This document shows positions 44,931 to 55,020 of a DNA stretch of 58,000 nucleotides, piece by piece; the stretch's first letter is position 1, and each line of letters opens with the position of its first letter. A program made the translations under genes and the position numbers. The stretch is from Adiantum capillus-veneris (Eukaryota; Streptophyta; Polypodiopsida; Polypodiales; Pteridaceae). The notes beneath the pieces were generated by a model. That model saw only the letters and a program-made list of their open reading frames with translations, did no database searches and was not told the DNA's origin. The DNA lies in assembly GCA_014529385.2 (NCBI GenBank), contig CM043966.1, positions 91,932,587 to 91,990,586 of the forward strand. Reading direction: 5' to 3'.

Positions 44931-47655
44931 ATGAGGAAGAGAAGAAGCTTATACCATCTACACATTGATCTAAATGAAGAATATTGTCCAGTGCGCAAGA
45001 GAAACAAATGTGCAGAGGTGTCCTCGTCCATATTTGAAGCAATGCGGCAGGATCAAAAAAATCACATTGATCTCTGGACTGATGGAAGATTGTATCCAGT
45101 GGACCCAATGACAAAGAGCACTCCCCCATTCTCAAATTGTTCATCTTTGATAAAATTTGTGGGTGATGGTCAAAGAGGGTTGCTGGGTTATACACAGAGT
45201 CTTGCGGCAGAGAGAGATATTCTTAAGTTAGAAGATCATTTCACCAAACAAATGATAAATACTCTTAAACAACAACTTGAGGAATGTAAAGAGAGCAACG
45301 AAAAGCTACAAACTCAGCTCAAACAAGCTAGAAGCAAGAATACAATGTTAGGAAACAAACAAAGAGAAAAGAAGTTAAAGAACATTGAAGCCTTGAGACG
45401 TGGTGGAGGAGGTTGCAGCAGGAGAATCAGAGCAGCAAGGTATTGTTATTTTATATGATTCTGCTTATGCTTATTTTATATGATTCTGCTTATGTTAGGT
45501 TGTTAATCTTTTTGTTAAGTTTTATTGTGATTCTGCTCCACATTATTATGCTTATGTTATTGTTATTATGCTATTGTTCTATATTAAATGATTAATATTC
45601 AGTTAACTTTAATTTAGTTTGTTTATTTTGTTGGTGTCATTTGGACAATAATCAGTTAATTTTGTACCTTTTGATTTAGGACTTTGCTACAACCAAACTC
45701 TGCATCAAACATGGAAATGGCAGCTAAACCTTATTGTGATGTTTTACCTCTCAAGGTTGCCAAAAAGATTTTCAGAGAGAAGAAGTTTAAAAAGGCAAAG
45801 GAGCAGTGCATTGAGGGATTTTTGCAGAGCTCTTGCTTGGACAAGGAGGATGTGCAATATACTATGGATAAGGTAGGCATTAGCAGAGATGGTTATAGCA
45901 AGCTGTTCAGAAATATGAAGTCAAGGTTAAAGCAATGTAAGGTCAGGTCCTCTTTGCTTCCAAAGCCATCCATTGTGCAGCAGGCAAGGAAAAAGATCAA
46001 TGAGAGGATAATGGAGATGTTGGGTGAGCCTCACCACATTCATGGTACCTATCATGGTAAAAAGAGGGATCTTCAATTTGACGAGTTCAATAATATTTTC
46101 CTTGACTTGAAGACACTTCAGAAGGAAATGATCAGATTCTATGAGCTGGAGCATACAAAAGCAAATGGTGTTGTCAGTTTTGTGATAAAGCTTGATGAAT
46201 GTGAGATTGTTAAGAACAGAAAAATTGAGAGGATTTCCATAACTTTAATGAACAGAGCATTGAAACCGAAGGATACCAAGTACTTCAGCGTGCAATCGGA
46301 GAAGAATTTCTGGTGTCTAGGTGCTTTTGAAGTAGAGAGTGAAGACTTTGATGTTCTGGATTGGGTTTTCCATCAAACAACAATACCCGAAGTCATTAAT
46401 GCACAAGAATTAGGGGAAGAGCTTGAAGTTGAAGGGTTTGGAAGTTACAGGGTGGAATGGCACATGGGAGGAGACCTTAAAACCCTTAAATGTATGTACA
46501 ATGTCTCCAAAGGAGCTATGGCAAAGAGCCCTTGTCTGTATTGTATGGCATCAACAAAAGAATGTAATCCTGCAAATTGGAACAAAGCACCCAATAGGCA
46601 TACTCAAGATCCAAACTTCAAAGCAGTTTTAAATATTCCACTTGCTAATGTCCACATATGCACTCTGCATGCTCTTTGCAGAATTGTGGAGAAAATTGTA
46701 CATCTCTATGTGGGGTTTGCCTGGAAGTTACAGCCAAAAGCAGCTAGAGATGCTGCAATCAAATGTATTGAAATGGTTTTATTAGAAATTGGCCTTCACA
46801 GTGGTAAGGTTAAGATTGAAATAGACCTGAAGAGGTCTTCAAATGGAAACAATGTGCCTAGAAAGGTATCTGTTGGTGGTGTGAAGGCCAGAGCTTTCCT
46901 AGGGTTTCATGGCAAACTAGGAAAGGTAAATGCCAAGAAGGGTTCATCCAATGTGAAGTATAACCAGTGGAAATCTCTCCACAATGCCATCAAAGATCAT
47001 GGTCTTGAAGGTACATCAAGAAACAAAAAGGCAGAGGTATGGGAATCACTAGACAAAGTATTTTCCTACTATGATAAGACATCCTGGGGAAAAAATGATC
47101 TGCCAAATTTCAAGAAAGTGCTCAATAACTTCAGAAGTGCAATGAAAGATGCTTGGGATCAGGAATTCACACATTACATGGTAAGTTTTTGATTCCTTTT
47201 TAATATGTACATACTTTTAGTTTGGAAGCATATGATTAATCTCATACTTACTAATTATTGACACACTTTTACTTTGCCAGCATATAATTTACAATCACAC
47301 TCCCTGGTTTGTAAAGAGATGGGGCTCCCTATCCATATGGTCTACACAAGGCATGGAGAAATCCCATTATCAAGCAAGAACCAAGTTTTTCAAGCATACA
47401 AGACATGGAGGAGGTGCAGTGAAGGCAAACAACTTGCTTGAGGTTTTCCAATGGTTCTATAGACAAATATGGCATAGAACCAGATCAAAAATGACAAAGA
47501 AAGCACTACTGAACTTAGATTTAGCAAATGCCTTACACAGGAACAAGCAGAAAAGACAAAATTCATATAATAGTTCATCTACAAATGAAAAATTCTTACA
47601 ATGGCTAGCTACAAGAGAGAGACAAGGTAGAAAGTGGGCCAAAGTACAGGTATGA
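44931..47655 (+). CDS. gene A: putative RNase H-fold (DDE) transposase
   Basis: Three exons, 44931-45439, 45680-47180 and 47281-47655, all with GT..AG borders, give 794 aa without lesions. Residues 1-170 hold a basic start (MRKRRSLYHLHIDLN) and a coiled coil (about 90-155, LKQQLEECKESNEKLQTQLK). Residues 235-260 look like a helix-turn-helix (VGISRDGYSKLFRNMKSRLK). The presumed catalytic core has D342 (VIKLDECEI), D435 (WHMGGDLKTL), a CxxC at 455/458 (SPCLYC), H495-x4-H500 (NVHICTLH) and E696 (WSTQGMEKS). A second acidic residue followed about 20 residues later by CxxC, then HxxxxH, then Glu, is the arrangement of DDE transposases with an inserted zinc-binding domain, such as Transib/RAG1. The GGD..K..L..C..C and IPLxNVHxxTLH blocks also recall uncharacterised invertebrate and protist proteins. 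Assigning it as the mobilising enzyme is inference. Its stop lies 6 bp from that of gene B. Confidence 0.75.
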
Positions 47656-47661
47656 GGAAAG

Positions 47662-49155
47662 TCAGTCTTTTGATGAAGGTACATCAACTTCACCCCTAAA
47701 CTTCAGAAACTTCTGCTTATTGTAGCCTATCATTTGTCTCTTGAGGTCCCCAGAGTGGGCAAGCACATAGGATGCCATTATTGCAAAATAACCAGCTCTA
47801 GAACCAGTAAGGCCAGGGAAGAATCCAAAAATTCTAATGGCTTCCTCCTTTTCCACCAATATTAACTTCTCTAACCCTGGAGGAAGCTGATATGAACCAA
47901 CAACCTTTGCAAGTGCTTTAATTGCAAGCATTGGCAGCAATGGTTCTCTTGTAAACTTGTTATGGAATATAATGACAGTCTCTTTGTTGAGCTTCCCAAT
48001 AAAGTGTCCCAAGATCTGGTTCCTTCCTAAATTTAAGGGTCTGCAACCCTTCCCCCTGCCAAGGAATTTGTCTGTGTCCAGTATTTCAATCTGCAAAAAT
48101 ATGTCTTGGTTAATTGTTCAGCACATTAATAAGACAGGTCAAAATGGTCATTAACATACCTTAGGAGACTCATCCTCCTCAAACAAGGCAGGTTCCCATA
48201 TATCAATGGATCTAGTTGGCCTTACTTCATAATCTCTGGTCTTTTCCTCTCCCATATGCTCTATTTTAAGCCTTTTCTGGATCTCATTGAACTCCTCTTC
48301 AGAAGGTACACCCTGTTGCTCATATCTCAGAACAATGTCCTGCACATGCTTTCCAACACTTGAGCTGTCAATAAAATTTTCTGCCTCTGTGTCCAAGACT
48401 GCTAAGGGGCAAGGTGAGTAATCAATAAATCCTATGTCATTAGATCCCCACTCAGCCAAAACTGCCAAAGCATAATCTTCCCTTAGATAAAAAAGATGCT
48501 GAATGTCATTCAGCAAAACATATTCCTTTTTGTTAACTTTGTATGTGGGAAATGTTGCTGTGCAATGCAAAGGATCAACATCTTCATCCTCAATGTCAAC
48601 ATTATCCACTTTAGTGATGTTTTCTGCTTTAAATTTTGCAATGTCCAACATCTCAGTGCTTTGTAGATTCTCTTCCTCTTCATGGAACTCCATCTCTATC
48701 TCCTCTTTCTCCTGGTCCTCCTCAGCCTGGGAAATCTGCTTTGGAATCTCTTTGCCCTCTGGTGTTGGGAGTACACTGAAGAAAATGATAAGTCCAAGGT
48801 CATAATCTACCAACTGGCAATGCATATTACCATGAAATTTGCAAGGCTTTATGATCATTTGCCAGTCTGGATGAAGGCTTGACCACTTCTTTGCAATACC
48901 TGTCCTTGACAAGCTACCTGCTTTGCATATATCAACAAAATGAACAAGATTGTCAAGCCTGTGATCTCTGATCAATTCTGTATATATCTCTTTCAAGTCA
49001 CTAATTTGTGTAGAGAAGCCATCCACAAGTGCTTGAAGATCAAAGGCAGCATTAAAAATCTGTTTGACACTTTGAAATCTTGTAAGTTCATTAACTTTGT
49101 AAAGAAAAGACATCAGCCTGTCATCAGCGGTCTCTTGTATATCCTCTGTATCCAT
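47662..49155 (-). CDS. gene B: unrecognised 474-aa protein
   Basis: Two exons on the minus strand, 49155-48160 and 48090-47662, with a 69-bp intron (GTATGTTAATG..TTTTTGCAG). The ATG at 49155 (MDTEDIQETADDRLMSF) is used because the upstream in-frame codons include no other ATG. No lesions. Visible features: a helical N-terminal region (to about 110), a Glu/Asp-rich block (EEDQEKEEIEMEFHEEEEN, about 155-175), a middle region (YKVNKKEYVLLNDIQHLFYL, PCPLAVLDTEAENFID) and a C-terminal domain (FLGRGKGCRPLNLGRNQILG, FGFFPGLTGSRAGYFAIMAS). I recognise no family. It is divergent from gene C across a 1-kb spacer, so the two may share regulation. The acidic block might suit binding to a basic partner such as gene C's product, which is speculation. 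Confidence 0.7.
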
Positions 49156-50216
49156 TATGACAATCCACAAATGCTCAGCTGAAAAAGAGAAAAGAGAAGT
49201 CTATCAACACATTAACCACCCTTCTTTATATCAAGTCTACAAACAAATTAAAAGCATAAAATTGTCAAGCAAATTAAGCGCACAAATTAAGCGCAAGAAA
49301 AAAAGAATTACATAAAATTGTGACATGCTAAGTTTGTCACTTGCTATGCGAACTTTGAGAAGTTAAGAGAAACTCGGCAGTCACTAACTACGCGCACAGA
49401 GTGACACTTGGTACGCGATTTCCTATTGCTAGGAAGAGGTTGACGTCCCCCAAAATCGCGCACGGGTGTCGCGGTGTGTCGCTTGGAGGGTTGGAGGCTT
49501 AAATTCGAAGCCTTGTGAATGACAATAAGCGAAAAAACGGGTTGGGTAGGTTCCTTTTATGGCCAAAAATTCCGCCTCGGGGGGTGTGCAAATCGGTTGC
49601 CGCCTCGAAGTTTGGTCCAACGGCTAGTTTTTATGCGCCTAGGGACTTGCGCCATGCACCCTATATAAACCTCCTCAGAGCCCAAACTAAGCGCATTTTG
49701 AAGGAGGTTTTGAAGGAGGTCCACAACCCAAAACTTCGAGCGCTTTGACCACACCGTGCGCGATATTCGTAAGTGAGAAGACTTTGCCTCCTTTGTCATT
49801 TCGCGTACGGAGTTTCAAAGCAATGTGTTCCACTATGTCCACAAATGTGATCATGTTTACGATGTGTACCGCAATGTGTGCCACTATTTTCACCATGCAT
49901 ACAATATGTGTCTCAAGAGGTTTAAGAGGTTTTCACCGCTTGGGACTCTCGTCACCCCGTGCGCGAATTTGGTAAGTGAGAGGACTGTGCTCCCTTCGCA
50001 ATTTCGCGTACGAAGTTTCACCGCCTCTGTGTAATGCTCCGTCACCCCGTGCGCGATCACCGTAAGTGTGAGGACATTGGTCCCTTTGTGATTTCGCGTA
50101 TGGGGTGTCACCGTAATGTGTTCCACTATGTACGGAAATGTGTGCCACTAAATATACATCGTTTACTTTTTTTACTAATGTTTGTTGTGTAACAATCATT
50201 CCTATCCCTTTTGAAG
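49156..50216. promoter_or_regulatory. central divergent promoter region with CG-rich repeats
   Basis: Lies between the starts of genes B and C. A TATATAA box at 49663-49669 points towards gene C. Three degenerate copies of a unit with CACCCCGTGCGCGA, GTAAGTG and TTTCGCGTACG occur at about 49745, 49952 and 50041. Each includes a splice-donor-like GTAAGTG, so part may be a 5' UTR intron. The CpG-rich composition contrasts with the AT-rich genes around it. Confidence 0.5.
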
Positions 50217-52400
50217 ATGGCAAGGACCAAGAAGACTGCAAGGAAGGTTGATAAGCCGGTTGATAAGCCTCTATCCAAAGATGAAGAAGAAGCTCAGCCT
50301 AGCAAAGCTTTAGTTGGTACTTCAAAACCAAAGGAGAGCACATCTCAGAGGAAGGACCCTAAACCAAGCACACCTGACCCTCAACCAAGCAAAAGAAAAA
50401 CTACACATCAGAGGAAAGCTTTCAAGCCAGTGCAGCTTAAGCCTCTCCTTACAAAGAGAAAGTTCAAGCAGGGGGTCAAATGTCTAAGAGAGATAAGGAA
50501 GGCCATAAAGGCCATCAATCTTGCAATTCCCAAACTGCCCTTCCAAAGACTATGCAGACAAGTTGCAGAGGAGTACAAGATTGACATGAGGTGGACTAGA
50601 ACTGCATTGGCATGTATCCAGGAGGCTTCTGAGGACTTTATGATTGAGCTTTTCCAAGATGCCTATATCTGTGCAGCTCATGCCCATAGGGTTACTTTGA
50701 TGGACAAAGACATGATCACCCTCAGGAGGTTGAGATACAGGTTTTCAAGAATGTTGGAGCCTGTCCCTATGCATGATATTAAGGCCTTTAATAGTCTCAA
50801 CATTCCTCCATGGAGGAAGCCCAAGGAGCCTGAAGTAGGAGTAGTTGATATTACTGAAGAAGAGGAAAAGGAAAGGAAAAAGAGAGCAAAGGAAGACAAG
50901 GAAATTGCAGAGAGAAAGGAGCTTGACCTGTTGGAACCTCAACTAGTGCCCCTCTTGAGGAGTGTCAATCCTACTGGTTTTGTTGTCGCTCTATTCAGTG
51001 AGGAGGATCCTAGGGAGGATTACAATTCACTTGACTCTGAGACCTTGGAAATTCTCAAGGACTGGACCAAGGAGATCAATTCTCCACTCCTAATCACATG
51101 CCTCAGGTTGTTTTTGTTTTCCTATGTATTTTTGTTTATAGCAAGAACTCTTTATATAACAATATCTTGTACCAGGTTAATGATGCATACATATGAGCCA
51201 GACCTTCAACAAAAGGTGGAATTTTTAGACCCTTCTATCTCCCACTTTCTCAGGACAGACACAAATATTAGAGAGCTCACAAAGTGGTTGATTCATGTGG
51301 ACTTGGAAATCTGTGAAATTTTCTTGATTCCTTATCATGAGAGGTAAGTTTCCTACCTACACCTTGTGAAGAGAATTTACTAATTCATGTTAGAAGGCTA
51401 ACTGAGGCTTGTTTTTATAGCTCACATTGGAGTTTAATTGCAATTGATATTGTGAAAAGAAAATGCTACTTTGTCAATTCTCTTGCTGGAGTACATGGTC
51501 AAGCAAAATTGTAAGTATAGTAGCAGACACATTTTGTAAACCACAAGCAGAACCTCAAGCACATACTTTTAATAAAGAATTTTGGACAGTGTTGCTACAA
51601 GATTTATAGAGACACTAGAGAATTGTCCACCCATGCCAAAGATGCTGACTGAAATCCAATTTTCAGTTGTGAAGGTTGGAATTCTTTATGCTTTGTTCAC
51701 TTCAATGGATTATCCTCAAATATTTTTTCCCATAAATACATGTAATGAGTTGCAGGTTCCAATCTAGCCTGAAAGCCATTCATGTGGATGGAGGGTAGTG
51801 ACAAATGCCAAGCTCCTCTTGGACTTCATATACTGCAATGACAATGAGAATATAGAAGTATAGCATATTTCATATTTGCTAGCTGTATTTTTTCTCATTT
51901 TATTGTTCCTAAAACTTGCTTTATATTGCCTTGTATAGATCAACAGAGAGTGCTATAGGGAGAACCATGTATGGTTGACAAGAGCAAAGATTATCAAGTA
52001 TATGATTGAAGCAAATGGACGACTGCAAGAGGTATTTAAAGATGATGATGCTGAAGAGCTAGAAAAGGAAAAGGGGAAAGCAAAACTAGAAAAGGAAAAG
52101 GGGAAAGCAAAACTAGAAGAGGCAAAGGGGAAAGCAAAACTAGAAGAGGCAAAGGGGAAAGCAAAGCTAGAAAAGGCAAAGGGGAAAGCAAAACTAGAAG
52201 AGGAAAAGGGAAGTGAAGAGGAAGAAGAGAGTGGTGAGCAGGAAAAGGCAAGTGAAGAGATGGATGATAAGAGAAAGAGGAAGCAGCCCTCAAGCCCTCC
52301 TGCCAAAGAGCCCACAAGAAAATTTCCCAGGACAAAAGAGCCCACTGCAAAAGCACCAACCCCTAGGGACAGGAAAACTCCTGGCAGAAAACTATTCTAG
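50217..52400 (+). CDS. gene C: histone H3-like domain fused to Ulp1/SENP-type protease (one in-frame TAG)
   Basis: Six exons: 50217-51106, 51176-51343, 51421-51510, 51590-51674, 51756-51857 and 51939-52400, 1,797 nt in one frame (598 codons plus stop). Residues 1-10, MARTKKTARK, match the H3 tail start (ARTKQTARK) with K4 and K9 kept. A basic linker leads to a complete histone fold at 83-176: VKCLREIRK, PKLPFQRLCRQVAEEYKIDM, LACIQEASEDFMIELFQDAY, HAHRVTLMDKDMITLRRLR. RWT and RVTLM resemble CENH3, but loop 1 has canonical H3 length. Residues about 240-450 read as a C48 protease: H355 (SSHWSLIAID), N372 where Asp is usual (YFVNSL) and C421 (SHSCGWRVV). Position 415, six before the Cys and the site of the oxyanion-hole Gln, is TAG (51765-51767), one change from CAG. 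The C-terminus has six AKLE..KGK repeats and a basic end. The stop would leave H3 plus a partial protease unless read through. Confidence 0.82.
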
Positions 52401-52904
52401 CTTTTTGTAGCCCACTTGTATCAAGCTTCCCACTTGTATCCAATTGTCTATTCTATAGCCCTTTGTATCAAGCTTGTATCAAGCTTTTTGTATCAAGCTT
52501 GTATCAAGCTTTTTGCAGCCCACCTGTATCAAGCTTCCCACTTGTATCCAATTTTCTATTCTATAGACCACTTGTATCCAATTGTCTATTCTATAGCCCA
52601 CTTGTATCCAATTGTCTATGTAATTGCAAATATTTGAAATTGAATACATTTTGATCACCTTGTTTTAAGACTCTGTTACAAAATCAAATCATTGAAGTAA
52701 AATCATTGATGTTTGGAAAAGTTGCATTTCAATAACAAAATAAAGATCCTTTTAGATCTTTATTTCAATAAGATCCTTGCAGGTCATGTGATACAAAACA
52801 AGATCCTTGCAGGTCATGTGATACAAAATAAGATCCTTGCAGGTCGTGTGTTACAAAATAAGATCCTTGCAGGTCATGTGTTACAAAATTGCCTTAAAGG
52901 ATGT
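52401..52904. repeat. intergenic minisatellites between genes C and D
   Basis: Repeats of CACTTGTATCCAATTGTCTA and TTGTATCAAGCTT occupy 52405-52625. Four 30-bp units beginning AGATCCTTGCAGGTC start at 52771, 52801, 52831 and 52861, ending just before the gene D stop. These cover both 3' ends of the convergent pair. Confidence 0.85.
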
Positions 52905-54209
52905 TCAAGGCACCAAATGTACAATGCCATCCAAGATGTCCTTGCACTGTAGCCTCTTTTCATTCCTTTTTGATACCTACAAAAACAGCCCAAGTTAAAT
53001 AAAGAACCAATAAGAGAACAAGAGACGTTTAGGGATAACAGTTACCTTTCCACCATTTATTTGAAAGCAGAATGTTGTGGGCAGTTCAATTTCAGCATTT
53101 TGCAGGTCCAATCTCAATTGATGTAAGCTACACATGCCTCTTATCTTTACAATTGACAGATGCTCATTGTTTATCCATATATCAATGTCTTCTATTGGAC
53201 TGTCAATGAAGTCCTCCATGTCTTGATCAAGTGGAGTTAGCTGACCACCAACATAGTGCCATCTTCTGTAATAAAATGACATAATGAAGTTTTGTGTCCC
53301 TATCATGTATTTGCAAGCAATTGAGCCAGCTTGCACATTACAAGTGATTCCATTCACTGTTTTGGTGTTCCAACCCTCATCCACAAATTCAAGTACATTT
53401 GCTGAGTCTAAAGTCTTCACTGAAAACATTGTTCTAGATTTTCTGACTTCAGCATTAGAGAAGAAGTCTACAAAAACTGTAATGGGCATGAATATAGAAA
53501 TTCTACTATGTTTGCTTGCTATGTTTGCTTTCAAACACTTTTGAATCTCACAAAACAGTTTGCACCTGTAGCCCTCACTTGTATTTGAGCTAGGGAGTGA
53601 CCATTCTCCACTTTTGAAATCAGGCAAGTCTAGCTTAGTTGTGGCTCCAAGTTCTCCAGTCCTTCTAGGTGGAACACAATAATGGTCAAAGAAGAATATT
53701 CCATTCTCTGCCAATGAACCCTTAGTCCTTCCCTTGTATATTTCTTCACCAATTGATCCATGACACACATCCAGAATATTTATAACACATTCTACTGGCT
53801 GCCATTCCATAATGTTTGAGGGATACAAATCTGTACAACAAATAACCTTATACAACATGCATTACAAATAAGAATTTAAGTTAAGAGACTTACAGTTTGG
53901 TCTATGTAATGGCAAAGCAGAATTCTCTGAGTCAATATGCAGATCTTTATGCATGTACACATGCTGCACCAGCACCTCTTTGATTGATTTTTTGTTGTCG
54001 CCAAAGCTGAAATCTTTAACAATGCCCTTCCATCCCGCCAAGAAAGAGTTTTTGGTGGAAGACTTTATTCTCTTGTTCTGTTGCATCAGTATCCACGTTC
54101 CTTTGTGTATAGTTATTGGAATCCATTCTCCATTTTGATCAGTCGTGTTGTAAGTGACAATGGCTTCAATGGAAGTTCTTGGTCGTTTTGATCGTGATGA
54201 AGATTCCAC
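52905..54209 (-). CDS. gene D: putative BAH-domain protein
   Basis: Three exons on the minus strand, 54209-53894, 53830-53046 and 52976-52905, give 390 aa in one frame. The N-terminus (ESSSRSKRPRTSIEAIVTYN) is basic. Residues about 25-170 follow the layout of a BAH domain: GEWIPITIHKGTWILM, FLAGWKGIVKDFSFGDNKKS, VLVQHVYMHKDL, LYPSNIMEWQPVECVINILD and GIFFFDHYCVPPRRTGEL. BAH domains bind nucleosomes or methylated histone tails. The C-terminal part (FMPITVFVDFFSNAEVRKSR, YYRRWHYVGGQLTPLDQDME) is not recognised. The first codon in frame is GTG inside CACCGTGGA, which would be a strong Kozak site if it were ATG; no upstream in-frame ATG exists before a stop. The start codon therefore seems mutated, or initiation is non-AUG. 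Confidence 0.6.
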
Positions 54210-54557
54210 GGTGAAAAAAGAAATGAGCAGAGAAGTTTAGCCTAAGTTCAAGAGAAGAATAAGCAGAATGTGCAAAAAACGGTTCAAATCTGGAAAAGAT
54301 CATGAGATAGAATCCAAACGTTGTTTTATGATGACGACGTGCAAAATGAAAACAATATAATATGAGAAGTACGTCTTTCTAAAAGCGACAGCTATTGAAT
54401 GCCTTTGCACTTTTACTTGTTTACATTGCTATTTACCAGCTCAAAGTTGCGGTAAAGATAGAATATTTGCTTTTTTTGTGAGTTTTCAAAAATAGAGGTT
54501 CCGTAACGGAAGCTCTTCAATCATTGGTTGAGACCACTCTCTCTCTACACGCTAAAA

Positions 54558-54589
54558 GGCACAAAAATGACCTCAAAATTCCCCTAATG
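54558..54589. repeat. right terminal inverted repeat
   Basis: Complement of 44603-44634 with one mismatch, ending CCCCTAATG at 54589. Confidence 0.95.
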
Positions 54590-55020
54590 GCTTTTACAAG
54601 ATTAGTTAAGGGCATAACTTTGGTGCATGAATTTTACCATCTTCATTGCATCAAAAAGCTCTCAAGGAACACAAAGCATGTATTGTACCAAGTCTCTCTT
54701 CATGGAGAATGTATAATACAAAAGTCTTTTGGAGGGGGACACAAAGCATGTATTGTACCAAGTCTCTCTTCATCGGAGAATGTATAATACAAAATCCTTT
54801 TGGAGGGGGTCAACTGTTGTCAATTTCTCTAATTCTCTCTCTCTCTCTCTCTCGTTTACAAGTATTGTTCATGCCAAACTAATTAGGTATAATGTTCATT
54901 TTTCTACCTTTAATCAAGTGCTCTCCTTATGCTATTTAAGAATTCTCTTAACGAAATGCTCATTATTGTTACTTTAATTCCGCTACAATCAATGTTATAG
55001 CCATATTCCATTACAAGGGG
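54590..55020 (-). repeat. dispersed repeat R1, copy c, second part
   Basis: Resumes the R1 copy interrupted by the transposon (minus-strand CATCTTCATTGCATC, AAGAGAGACTTGG, ATGCCAAACTAATTA). It contains a 70-bp tandem duplication, 54671-54740 and 54741-54810 (units starting ACAAAGCATGTATTGTACC). Confidence 0.8.

Larger units (their letters stand above)
44603..54589. mobile_element. 9,987-bp TIR transposon carrying a histone H3-Ulp1 gene and a BAH-like gene
   Basis: The ends are inverted repeats: CATTAGGGGAATTTTGAGGT.. at 44603 and its complement ending at 54589, 32 bp with one mismatch, followed by a weaker match (TGTAGAGAGAGA). Sequence on either side belongs to one R1 copy (compare 30480-31960), showing that the block was inserted. 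It contains four spliced genes, two converging pairs with a central divergent promoter: A 44931-47655 (+), B 47662-49155 (-), C 50217-52400 (+) and D 52905-54209 (-). No convincing target duplication is seen (left flank gttaat, right flank gctttt). I cannot match it to a named superfamily. Confidence 0.85.

Noticed and set aside
49429-50241. Short ORFs in the spacer between genes B and C
   Set aside because: They follow the CpG-rich repeats on both strands and lack recognisable domains.
51953-52359. Minus-strand Phe/Ser-rich ORFs
   Set aside because: Shadow of the AKLE..KGK repeats of gene C.
44603-54589. Polinton/Maverick-type element
   Set aside because: No polymerase B, integrase, ATPase or capsid-like gene is present, and the ends are 32 bp rather than hundreds.
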